DNA of 5,115 nucleotides from Candidatus Uhrbacteria bacterium. Its GTDB lineage: Bacteria; Patescibacteriota; Patescibacteriia; UBA9934; UBA10169. The stretch spans positions 1-5,115 of the forward strand of contig DNYJ01000018.1 of the NCBI GenBank assembly GCA_003505155.1, written 5' to 3'. Below, piece by piece: positions 1 through 5,115 of this stretch. Each line of letters starts with the position of its first letter. Position 1 is the stretch's first letter. Below the pieces are notes generated by a model, which was not told the DNA's origin, made no database searches, and saw only the letters and a list, made by a program, of their open reading frames with translations. The position numbers were made by a program, and so were the translations under genes.

Positions 1-711
1 ATGCTCTCCTTCGACTGCGGCGATGGGACGCATGTCATCGCGGCGCAGGGCAAGGTGCCGGGGAAGCCATTTCTCATCTCCTTCGACCACCACGTTTCCA
101 ACTCGATGTACGGAGACCTTAATCTCGTCTTGACCGAAGCTTCTTCGACGGCGGAAGTCGTTTGGCGATTTTTGAAGGCCGTAGGGCATCGTCCAGACCA
201 CGATGCGGCAACGGCCATTCTTACGGGCGTCTGCACCGACACGGACATTTTTAAAAATCTCTCCACGAACGTTGCGGCATTTCAGGCGGCGAGCGAGTTG
301 ACGCTCTTGGGCGCCCGTGTGCATGACGTGGAACGGCATCTGTTTTCCAACAAGCCCGTCTCGGTCTTGAAACTTTGGGGCCGTATTCTCGAGCGTCTGC
401 ACCGGCATCCGGAGCATGATCTCGTTACGTCCTATATTCTCCGCGCCGACTTTGACGAGCTTGGTTGCATTGAAAACGATCTGGAGGGTCTTGTGAATCT
501 GTTGATCTCTCTCATGCGGGATGTGGACACAGTGATTCTTCTTCGTGAGACACAGGACGGCGGGGTGAAGGGGAGCCTGCGCACGCTCTCGGGCAATGTC
601 GCGCGTATGGGTGAGTGGTTTCCTACGGGCGGAGGCCATAAGAAAGCCGCGGGGCTCTATGTTCCAAATACTCGTTTGCGTCCGTGCCAAGGAAGGGTGG
701 AGGTGGTATAA
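1..711 (+). CDS. DHH-DHHA1 family phosphoesterase (NrnA-like), 5' end missing
   Basis: The 236 visible residues hold the middle and C-terminal parts of a DHH-family phosphoesterase. The signature Asp-His-His is at residues 29-31 in FDHHVSN, preceded by a metal-ligand type Asp in SFDCGD (residues 3-8) and followed by ASSTAE (47-52) and CTDTD (78-82), the spacing seen in NrnA/RecJ-like enzymes. The C-terminal DHHA1 substrate-binding domain ends with GGGHKKAAG (210-218). Known NrnA-type proteins are a little over 300 residues and begin with a conserved His/Asp motif that is absent here, so the ATG at base 1 is probably an internal Met at the window edge and roughly 80-90 residues lie upstream. 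Family members are cytoplasmic, Mn-dependent enzymes that degrade nanoRNAs and/or dephosphorylate pAp; which activity applies cannot be read from sequence. The stop (TAA, 709-711) lies inside the probable -10 box of clpP. Confidence 0.9.
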   Translation: MLSFDCGDGTHVIAAQGKVPGKPFLISFDHHVSNSMYGDLNLVLTEASSTAEVVWRFLKAVGHRPDHDAATAILTGVCTDTDIFKNLSTNVAAFQAASELTLLGARVHDVERHLFSNKPVSVLKLWGRILERLHRHPEHDLVTSYILRADFDELGCIENDLEGLVNLLISLMRDVDTVILLRETQDGGVKGSLRTLSGNVARMGEWFPTGGGHKKAAGLYVPNTRLRPCQGRVEVV

Positions 712-712
712 T
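684..712 (+). promoter_or_regulatory. Probable sigma70-type promoter of clpP
   Basis: A perfect TATAAT at 707-712 is preceded by TGG (704-706), an extended -10 element. A -35-like GTGCCA (684-689, four of six matches to TTGACA) lies exactly 17 bp upstream. Predicted transcription start is near 719, giving a leader of about 25 nt before the clpP ATG at 745. The box contains the TAA stop of the upstream phosphoesterase gene, so clpP could be transcribed separately even though it sits only 33 bp downstream. No hairpin terminator separates the two genes, so read-through is also possible. Confidence 0.72.
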
Positions 713-744
713 CCAAACCTGTCATCCATGACGATCATTTATTT

Positions 745-1331
<587 letters not shown>

Positions 1332-1335
<4 letters not shown>

Positions 1336-1360
1336 CTGATACGATCGGGCGTGCTAGCAT
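1332..1360 (+). promoter_or_regulatory. Candidate promoter overlapping the clpP stop codon
   Basis: TTGACT (1332-1337, five of six matches to the -35 consensus) is followed by a 17-bp spacer and TAGCAT (1355-1360, four of six matches), with TGC immediately before it as an extended -10. Predicted start is near 1367. No protein gene lies downstream on this strand; the next thing is the structured region 1373-1559. A real promoter here would therefore drive a non-coding RNA. The -35 overlaps the last codons and the TGA of clpP. The -10 is imperfect, so this is a moderate call. Confidence 0.5.
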
Positions 1361-1375
1361 GCCCCGTTCGTTGAC

Positions 1376-1416
1376 AAATAAAAAGAAAGGGCGCCGGAAG
1401 GCGCTCCTTACTTTTT
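1376..1416. terminator. Bidirectional intrinsic terminator between clpP and the VanW-like gene
   Basis: The hairpin is GGGCGCC (1389-1395), loop GGAA (1396-1399, GNRA type), GGCGCTC (1400-1406): seven pairs with one G-U. On the + strand it is followed by CTTACTTTTT (1407-1416), which would end clpP transcripts. On the - strand the same hairpin is followed by CTTTCTTTTTATTT (complement of 1389-1376), an even better U-rich tail, which would end the VanW-like gene's transcript after a 3' UTR of about 280 nt. Confidence 0.75.
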
Positions 1417-1418
1417 CT

Positions 1419-1543
1419 GCCGTTGTTGGCGATAACCTGCAGGCACGACAAGCATGGGGATGCATCACTGGTGAAACCGGGCTCCGGCTCGATTCTTCCA
1501 AATGATGTTATCTTCTTGCCTGCAGCTTACCGCCGACAACGGC
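1419..1543. repeat. Long imperfect inverted repeat, arms of about 27 bp
   Basis: The left arm 1419-1445 begins GCCGTTGTTGGCG and ends CTGCAGGCA. The right arm 1517-1543 begins TGCCTGCAG and ends CGCCGACAACGGC. Twenty-five of 27 positions can pair in the + strand RNA, one of them as G-U; the two mismatches flank the central TAA/TTA. The arms enclose 71 bp. T7-G-T5 follows directly at 1544-1556, so in the + direction the outer arm plus T-run also looks like an intrinsic terminator with a very large loop. No convincing target-site duplication flanks the arms; a shared CTTTTT (1411-1416, 1543-1548) overlaps the arm on one side and is probably chance. Confidence 0.7.
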
Positions 1544-1569
1544 TTTTTTTGTTTTTGTCTTTGGCTGGT

Positions 1570-1604
1570 TTGCGGACCGGATCGCTTTCGCCCTCCGGTC
1601 GCAA
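1570..1604. other. Bulged hairpin in the 3' UTR of the VanW-like gene
   Basis: TTGCGGACCGGA (1570-1581) pairs with TCCGGTCGCAA (1594-1604) through 11 base pairs with a single bulged G, around a 12-base loop. It lies about 60 bp beyond the VanW-like stop on the - strand. Neither strand has a T-run next to it, so it is not an intrinsic terminator by itself. It may stabilise the mRNA 3' end or be a factor-binding hairpin; the function is unknown. Confidence 0.55.
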
Positions 1605-1662
1605 TGCCCACGGTGATGGTAGCGGATTTGAAAATCCTCGCAAGCTGGCTGTGTGGACAACC

Positions 1663-3594
1663 TTACAGATCGGATGCCGGAATCGCTTCTTCATCGCCGA
1701 CCGTCTCTGGTTTGGCAGGGTCATCGGGCAAGGCTTCGACGCCCACGAGACATACTTTCGGGAGCGAACGATAGCGCGAGGTGAAGACGCGGTCCGTTTG
1801 CGTTCCGTCGGCCAAGCGCACGTGATACGTGAAGGAAGCGTTGGCTCCCGGATGCGCGCTTTGGCACTTTGTGGTTCCCGCGGGGATGTCCATGGTCTCG
1901 ATGGTGCGTGTTTCTCCCGCCCCGAACCATTTTTCGACGACTGGCGGATCGTACCAACCCTTGCGTCCGTCGCTTGTTCCCCAGAAGCTGAAGAAGAGCT
2001 TTTGTTCCCTCTCATCCATCACGGCCTCAAACAGCAGGTAGGTTTCCGTATTGTTGACGAATTTAAAATCCGGCGACGGAGAGTAAATGGTCGCGTCGGT
2101 TCCCGGGTTGCCGTTTGAGGGGTCGTTATAGTAGGTAACCACGAGCGAGTGGTTGCGGCGTTCGGTAACGTCGAGTCCGGCATTCATGACGGCTCGGAAG
2201 GTGGTGGAGCCGATCTGGCAGAGTCCTCCGCCGATTTCTGGAATGATCTTGTCGCCCTTGATGACGAGTTCGGGGAGATAGCCGTTTTCGGTCGTGAAGG
2301 GGGCGAGCGCGTTTAAAAGTGAAAAGGTTTCTCCGGGAGGAATCAAGAGGCCGTTCAGGAGCCGCACGCCGTTTCGAATATTTTTGATGCGATTTGGCGG
2401 CGAGCCGGCATAGCTTGAAACTCCCGTGCCCAATCGTTCCTTGATGCCGAGATCGTTTGCCTCTTCAAGCGCTACGCCCGGCTTCGTGACGGAAACGACG
2501 AGTTGCGCCGGCTCCGATTGGAGCGAGAGGACGGCCTGTTCAAGCATCTCGGCGTTTGCCTTTGTGTCCACCTGGCGTCCCGCACGCGAAGGGATGAACG
2601 TCTCGGCTCGGCTTCCGTTTGCCGTGAACCTCGCGTCTTGTGCTTCGACGTTGACGGCGACTTCGATGGGTTCGAAGAATCGTCGTAGGGCTTCGTCCTC
2701 AAGGCCAAGACCGCTTTTGGCGGGGACGAGCAGGTTCGCCAGATCTTCATCTTTAAGCTCCCACGAAAACGTACGGTCGTCATCATCTGCGTAGGCAAGA
2801 GTGAACGGTGAGGCGGCAAGAACTGCCTCCGCCGCCGGAATCATTTCGACGGCTTCCTCGAGACTGACGTCGGGCTTGAGCGTTACGAGAGGCACGGTGA
2901 TGGGATTCGAAAGAAGCGCTTCGTCGAGGCGGGAAAATCCAATCTCAAGCATTGAGAGAGGTGCTTCGAGGTTCAACGTCGTGCGGATTTCTCCTTCCAT
3001 GACGGCGACGCGCCAGCCTTCGGGTTCCTGATGGATCAAAAATTTCGTCGGCGCCGGCTCAACGTCGTAGGTCGGGAAGGCGGAGAGGATGCGCCGCGAA
3101 AGATCATCTCGGTCCATTGTGAGGGGAACGGTTAGGTTTGGACGTTCAAGCGTGGGGAGAAAGACGAGAAAGAGATTAATGAACACGTTGGAAGACCTTC
3201 CGAACGCATACGCTTCCGCAACAGCCGCTTCGATATCGGCGTCAATGATCCCGCGGCTTAAATCCGGATCGCTTTCGGCGATGCTGTAGAGATCCATACG
3301 AGCGGAAGCGCCGTTCACGGAAAAGGTGACACCTTTGGAAACAAGATTTGTGAAGCGTTCCTGGAGCGCGCCAACGGCTTCTTCGCGCGTGAGGCCGCCG
3401 AGATGCGTGCGGTCAAGGTGCACACCCGGATAGATGCGGCCGTCAAACGCCACGGCCCATCCGGCATGGATTCCAGAGGAGACAATGGCAAGGATGGCGA
3501 TTGTCAACACGGCAAGCTTTAGATGCCGCTTGGCAGTTTTGGCGCCGGCATGCGTCGGATCCGTGAAGCCTGTGGTCATAGGGAGTCCGTTCAC
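1663..3594 (-). CDS. VanW/YoaR-family membrane-anchored envelope protein
   Basis: The 643-residue product has a basic N-terminus (KTAKRHLK) followed by one hydrophobic segment at about 27-50, so it is probably membrane-anchored or exported with the rest outside; there is no lipobox Cys. Two regions, about 55-190 and 240-370, resemble the peptidoglycan-binding-like repeats that precede VanW domains (GLTREEAVGALQERF at 67-81; SRAGRQVDTKANAEML at 336-351). The VanW domain spans about 388-540, with NRIKNIRNGVRLLNG, PPGETFSLL, GGGLCQIGSTTF (Cys459) and NHSLVV. A C-terminal beta-rich region (about 545-620, YHVRLADGTQTDRVF) resembles a G5-like domain, then an acidic tail. The biochemical function of VanW domains is unknown; the name comes from a vancomycin-resistance cluster and does not imply resistance. 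The GTG start overlaps the upstream stop as GTGA; an ATG five codons later (3579) is a reasonable alternative. Neither has a clear Shine-Dalgarno. Confidence 0.92.
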   Translation of the reverse strand: MNGLPMTTGFTDPTHAGAKTAKRHLKLAVLTIAILAIVSSGIHAGWAVAFDGRIYPGVHLDRTHLGGLTREEAVGALQERFTNLVSKGVTFSVNGASARMDLYSIAESDPDLSRGIIDADIEAAVAEAYAFGRSSNVFINLFLVFLPTLERPNLTVPLTMDRDDLSRRILSAFPTYDVEPAPTKFLIHQEPEGWRVAVMEGEIRTTLNLEAPLSMLEIGFSRLDEALLSNPITVPLVTLKPDVSLEEAVEMIPAAEAVLAASPFTLAYADDDDRTFSWELKDEDLANLLVPAKSGLGLEDEALRRFFEPIEVAVNVEAQDARFTANGSRAETFIPSRAGRQVDTKANAEMLEQAVLSLQSEPAQLVVSVTKPGVALEEANDLGIKERLGTGVSSYAGSPPNRIKNIRNGVRLLNGLLIPPGETFSLLNALAPFTTENGYLPELVIKGDKIIPEIGGGLCQIGSTTFRAVMNAGLDVTERRNHSLVVTYYNDPSNGNPGTDATIYSPSPDFKFVNNTETYLLFEAVMDEREQKLFFSFWGTSDGRKGWYDPPVVEKWFGAGETRTIETMDIPAGTTKCQSAHPGANASFTYHVRLADGTQTDRVFTSRYRSLPKVCLVGVEALPDDPAKPETVGDEEAIPASDL

Positions 3595-3821
3595 TCGCCG
3601 CGCAGAAGTTCAGCGAGGACTTTTTTGGCGAGGCGTTCGTGTTCCAGGGCGACATCGGCATCGGAAAAGATGGCAAGGTGCACGCCGCTTCCCGCGTTTG
3701 CCGACTCGGAGGTAAGATGCTTTGGGAGTTTCACAGTTTCACCGTTGTCGAGTTTGATGACGGCGGAGTCGTCCGAGAATTCTTGGATGACGCCGTGGAT
3801 CGTGTGGGGGAGAGAGGGCAT
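3591..3821 (-). CDS. Small conserved-looking protein, probable SH3-like beta-barrel plus helix
   Basis: The 76-residue product starts with alternating hydrophobic strands (HGVIQEF at 9-15, AVIKLDNGETVKLPK at 20-34, GVHLAIF at 46-52) and ends in an amphipathic helix (VALEHERLAKKVLAELLRG, about 57-75). This resembles short SH3/OB-like barrels in which a GVI-x-AVIKLDNGE pattern forms the first hairpin. It has no signal peptide or membrane segment and no catalytic motif, so it is probably cytoplasmic and may bind nucleic acid or protein; no function can be assigned. Its TGA stop overlaps the GTG of the VanW-like gene by 4 bp, implying translational coupling. Its ATG has no Shine-Dalgarno; the leader is C/T-rich and even contains CCTCC, the same sense as anti-Shine-Dalgarno. 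Confidence 0.82.
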   Translation of the reverse strand: MPSLPHTIHGVIQEFSDDSAVIKLDNGETVKLPKHLTSESANAGSGVHLAIFSDADVALEHERLAKKVLAELLRGE

Positions 3822-3880
3822 AGGGGGAGGTGGAGGTCAAGAAGTTGAAGAAGTCTAAAAGGAGGAAGTCGAAGAGGAAA
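3822..3880 (-). other. Pyrimidine-rich leader between hsp20 and the small gene
   Basis: On the - strand these 59 bases are almost all C and T, with repeated CTTC units, ending in CCTCCACCTCCCCCT just before the ATG at 3821. The + strand is correspondingly purine-rich, with GAAGTTGAAGAAGTC-like near-repeats. No hairpin with a T-run is present, so hsp20 transcripts could read through into the small gene and the VanW-like gene. A weak -10-like TAGACT (complement of 3852-3857) has no good -35. Pyrimidine tracts can recruit ribosomal protein S1 at starts without a Shine-Dalgarno; that role here is inference. Confidence 0.55.
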
Positions 3881-4321
3881 CTAATCCGTTGAGAGGACTT
3901 CGATGTCGGACGAAGCTTCGAGCTTGGGGAGCGTGATGGTGAGAACCCCGTGCTTCATGGTGGCGAGCACCTCGTCCATGCGGATGTTGCAGGGAAGAAT
4001 AATGGTGCGGGAGAAACTGCCCCAATGACACTCCTCGACGTGCGTCTGCGCGAACGGGTACGACTCGCAAGCTTCACGCCGTCCGCGAATCGTTAAGGCG
4101 TCCTGGGCAACGTGGATGGAAATGTCTTCCGGCCGCACACCCGCGATCGCCGAGCGCACAATCACCTCGCGCGGAGTTTCAAGGACGTCGAGGGCGAGTT
4201 CGCCTTCGCTTTCCAAGTCCCAAGAAGGCATCTCGTCTTCCTTGCGTTTGACGAGATCGAAATACGGCACGTCGTCGGAAAGAAGTGGGAGAGGAGAAAC
4301 GGTTTTGCTCTTCGCTGGCAT
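3881..4321 (-). CDS. Small heat shock protein, Hsp20/alpha-crystallin family
   Basis: From the ATG at 4321 the product is 146 residues, typical for bacterial Hsp20. The alpha-crystallin domain covers about 40-133, with LDVLETPREVIVRSAIAGV, EDISIHV, LTIRGRR (76-82), WGSFSRTIILP (100-110) and the conserved GVLTITLPK (125-133). A C-terminal I-x-V (Ile140-Glu-Val142) matches the IxI/V motif that docks neighbouring dimers in the oligomer. Such proteins are ATP-independent cytoplasmic holdases that keep unfolding proteins soluble. Three cysteines (85, 98, 111) lie in the domain, an unusual number for a bacterial Hsp20. An in-frame TTG at 4348 would add nine residues but would place the TATAAT box inside the gene, so the ATG is preferred. 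The gene lies 59 bp upstream of the small gene and may be cotranscribed with it. Confidence 0.95.
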   Translation of the reverse strand: MPAKSKTVSPLPLLSDDVPYFDLVKRKEDEMPSWDLESEGELALDVLETPREVIVRSAIAGVRPEDISIHVAQDALTIRGRREACESYPFAQTHVEECHWGSFSRTIILPCNIRMDEVLATMKHGVLTITLPKLEASSDIEVLSTD

Positions 4322-4330
4322 ATCGGGCGC

Positions 4331-4339
4331 ATTATAGCA
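4331..4339 (-). promoter_or_regulatory. Extended -10 promoter of hsp20, nearly leaderless
   Basis: On the - strand TGC-TATAAT (complement of 4339-4331) is a perfect -10 with a TGn extension. Its last base is nine bases from the A of the ATG at 4321, so transcription would start about 1-4 nt before the start codon. The -35 region is poor (TCCGCA at a 16-bp spacing, three of six matches), which suits an extended -10 promoter or one helped by an activator. No consensus sigma32 or complete CIRCE element is seen. Confidence 0.72.
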
Positions 4340-4383
4340 AAAACTCAACGAATGCGGACATCTGCATCTGACGGCGACATTGT

Positions 4384-4421
4384 GGTCGAAATTTTGAACC
4401 GCAAGCTCTCAAAATTTGACC
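4384..4421. promoter_or_regulatory. Inverted repeat upstream of hsp20, possible operator
   Basis: GGTC-G-AAATTTTGA (4384-4397) is the inverse of TCAAAATTTGACC (4409-4421): 13 bp paired, with one bulged G (4388) and an 11-base spacer. It lies in the 148-bp gap between the last gene and hsp20, about 45 bp upstream of the hsp20 -10 box. No T-run follows on either strand, so it is not a terminator. It may be a binding site for a dimeric regulator or a hairpin in the 3' UTR of the upstream gene. The - strand arm begins GGTCAAA, the heptad used by CtsR, but CtsR sites are direct rather than inverted repeats. Confidence 0.5.
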
Positions 4422-4469
4422 CCAACGTCGCAGCGGCATTGGGTGCTAAGAATCATTTGTGCCGTGAGA

Positions 4470-5115
4470 TTACTTGGCGACAAACTCCAAGCTCTCCAAA
4501 AACGCGCGGAAGGCGTCGCGTCCAATGTCGGGGCCGGCCATGAACACTCCTCCGGGGAGAGGACCCGTTTCGAAATTGGCAATGGCAAAACGTACGCCCT
4601 CGTCTCCCGCAAAAATCACTGGGCCCTCATCCGTCTCGGCCGAGACGATAAGGACGGAACCATTCACGGTCGCAACCTCTCCCTGCACGAGACTTCCCGC
4701 AACAGGATCCCAAGTTTGGTTGAGAAAGTTGATTTCGTATCCGTCGTCCGTTTTTCGGTAGCCGAGCACGTCGCTCCAGGCGCCTCCGCGGGCGGGGACA
4801 AACGTTGGGTCGGTGGCTTCAAAGATGAGGTTGAGGTTCATGTTTTCGAAGACTCCTGCGTACGTCCCGCTTCCCTTGAATCCGCCGGGCTGGTAGGTGA
4901 GCGTGAAGGCGCCCCACTCGTTGGGAGCGAGGAACGTGAAGCCGAGTTCCTCCGGTGAGACGGCGCGAGGTTCTCGATCGTCATTGAGTTCGTAGCCTTC
5001 TGGAAGATCCGGCTGTTCGGCCGTCTCTTCGTCGAGCTCTGCGAGGTTTTCTTTGACTTCCCGCGCGAGGTTGTCCGCCCGACCTTTGAGCGTGTAGGTG
5101 CCGGCCAAAGCGATG
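4470..5115 (-). CDS. Probable membrane-anchored protein of unknown function, 5' end missing
   Basis: The reading frame enters from beyond base 5115 and ends at TAA (4472-4470), leaving 214 visible residues. The first visible residues (IALAGTYTLKG) look like the end of a transmembrane segment or signal peptide, so the TTG at 5108 is not a likely start. Next comes a charged helical stretch (ADNLAREVKENLAELDEETA), an acidic Pro-containing linker, and from about residue 58 a globular beta-rich domain starting GFTFLAPNEWGAFTLTY and ending in a helix, FRAFLESLEFVAK. This layout, with its FxxPxxW-like opening and terminal helix, resembles secreted PsbP-like-fold domains, but I cannot assign a family. 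No catalytic motif is visible and no cysteine is present in the fragment. There is no terminator hairpin before hsp20. Confidence 0.85.
   Translation of the reverse strand, partial: IALAGTYTLKGRADNLAREVKENLAELDEETAEQPDLPEGYELNDDREPRAVSPEELGFTFLAPNEWGAFTLTYQPGGFKGSGTYAGVFENMNLNLIFEATDPTFVPARGGAWSDVLGYRKTDDGYEINFLNQTWDPVAGSLVQGEVATVNGSVLIVSAETDEGPVIFAGDEGVRFAIANFETGPLPGGVFMAGPDIGRDAFRAFLESLEFVAK

Larger units (their letters stand above)
1367..1559 (+). ncRNA. Candidate structured non-coding RNA of about 190 nt, family unknown
   Basis: A transcript starting near 1367 would fold throughout. Bases 1373-1389 pair with 1543-1559 (17 positions, two mismatches, one G-U), although this arm is A-rich against U-rich and partly a trivial product of terminator sequence. 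Inside it sit a GGAA-loop hairpin (1389-1406) and a long helix: 1419-1431 with 1531-1543 (13 bp, one G-U), TAA 1433-1435 with TTA 1527-1529, and 1437-1445 with 1517-1525 (9 bp). The inner loop can form a GCAT/ATGC hairpin around GGGG (1452-1463) or, alternatively, 1462-1467 with 1503-1508. The 3' side ends in T7-G-T5, as expected for an intrinsic terminator. It does not match what I know of SRP, 6S or tmRNA. Competing explanations are tandem terminators of clpP, or a small inverted-repeat element. Confidence 0.4.
1336..1662. other. Convergent intergenic region of 327 bp, rich in secondary structure
   Basis: This gap lies between the 3' end of clpP (+ strand) and the 3' end of the VanW-like gene (- strand). 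No convincing protein gene is seen. From left to right it holds a candidate + strand promoter, a bidirectional hairpin terminator (1389-1406), a long imperfect inverted repeat (1419-1445 with 1517-1543) followed by a T-run, a bulged hairpin (1570-1604), and a short hairpin with GGATT arms and a TGAA loop (1624-1637). A gap between convergent genes normally needs only terminators, so this amount of folding is more than expected. Confidence 0.8.

Noticed and set aside
1..3. ATG at base 1 as the true start of the phosphoesterase.
   Set aside because: The N-terminal metal-binding motif and roughly 80-90 residues expected for the family would be missing, so the gene very likely continues upstream of the window.
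1419..1543. Integron attC site, SRP RNA or 6S RNA as explanations of the inverted repeat.
   Set aside because: The attC core motifs (GTTRRRY/RYYYAAC) are not in the right places, the SRP tetraloop and internal-loop signature is missing, and there is no symmetrical central bubble as in 6S RNA.
1605..1660. tRNA-like bits: GGTGATGGTAG resembling a D-loop and GGATTTGAAAATCC resembling an anticodon arm.
   Set aside because: The anticodon-like loop has the wrong size, no T-arm or acceptor stem is present, and no CCA end fits.
1423..2118. A 231-residue + strand open frame beginning in the intergenic region.
   Set aside because: Most of it is antisense to the VanW-like gene, its product has no recognisable domain, and its start lies within the inverted repeat.
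1663..3594. Reading the VanW-like gene as a vancomycin-resistance determinant.
   Set aside because: VanW-domain proteins are widespread in bacteria without resistance clusters, and no vanA/B, vanH, vanX or two-component genes are nearby.
4343..4348. TTGAGT just upstream of the hsp20 -10 box as half of an HspR (HAIR) site.
   Set aside because: The inverted partner ACTCAAG is absent at the 7-base spacing.
4441..4449. GGGTGCTAA, matching eight of nine bases of the right half of the CIRCE/HrcA operator, upstream of hsp20.
   Set aside because: The matching left half at the required 9-base spacing is absent (about three of nine matches).
4352..4543. A 64-residue + strand reading frame starting at 4352 whose first half reads like protein (DGDIVVEILNRKLSKFDPNV).
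   Set aside because: Its second half is antisense to the 3' end of the last gene and turns into Arg/Pro-rich shadow sequence. It has no promoter or ribosome site of its own, and the inverted repeat runs through it.

Overview
The window carries six protein-coding genes in a compact bacterial layout. Two genes on the + strand (a DHH-family phosphoesterase tail and clpP) converge on four genes on the - strand (a membrane-anchored protein of unknown function, an Hsp20 chaperone, a small beta-barrel-like protein and a VanW/YoaR-type protein). The first and last genes run off the window edges.

Taxonomy can only be inferred. The gene set, the two perfect TATAAT boxes with TGn extensions, and the lack of a clear AGGAGG-type Shine-Dalgarno at any of the four visible starts would fit a Patescibacteria/CPR-like bacterium of moderate-to-high GC. 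This is a weak inference. TGA is used as an ordinary stop (clpP and the small 76-residue gene), so nothing points to TGA recoding.

Region by region. 1-711: 3' part of an NrnA/DHH-DHHA1 phosphoesterase gene. 684-712: a promoter whose TATAAT contains the stop codon of that gene. 745-1335: complete clpP with an intact Ser-His-Asp triad. 1336-1662: the only long gap (327 bp). It lies between convergent genes and is dense with structure: a promoter overlapping the clpP stop, a GGAA-loop hairpin that looks like a bidirectional terminator, a long imperfect inverted repeat ending in a T-run, and a separate bulged hairpin. Together these could form an independent structured RNA of about 190 nt. 1663-3594: VanW-family protein. 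3591-3821: small protein whose stop overlaps the VanW start (GTGA). 3822-3880: pyrimidine-rich leader on the - strand. 3881-4321: Hsp20. 4331-4339: an extended -10 only 9 nt from the Hsp20 ATG, implying a nearly leaderless mRNA. 4384-4421: a 13-bp inverted repeat upstream of hsp20. 4470-5115: C-terminal part of a probable membrane-anchored protein.

Functionally, ClpP (protein degradation) and Hsp20 (holding unfolded protein) form a proteostasis theme. The VanW-like and last proteins look cell-envelope related, and the DHH enzyme probably recycles short oligonucleotides or pAp. Hsp20, the small protein and VanW could share a transcript, since no terminator is visible between them. The best candidate for something undescribed is the structured element in the 1336-1662 gap.
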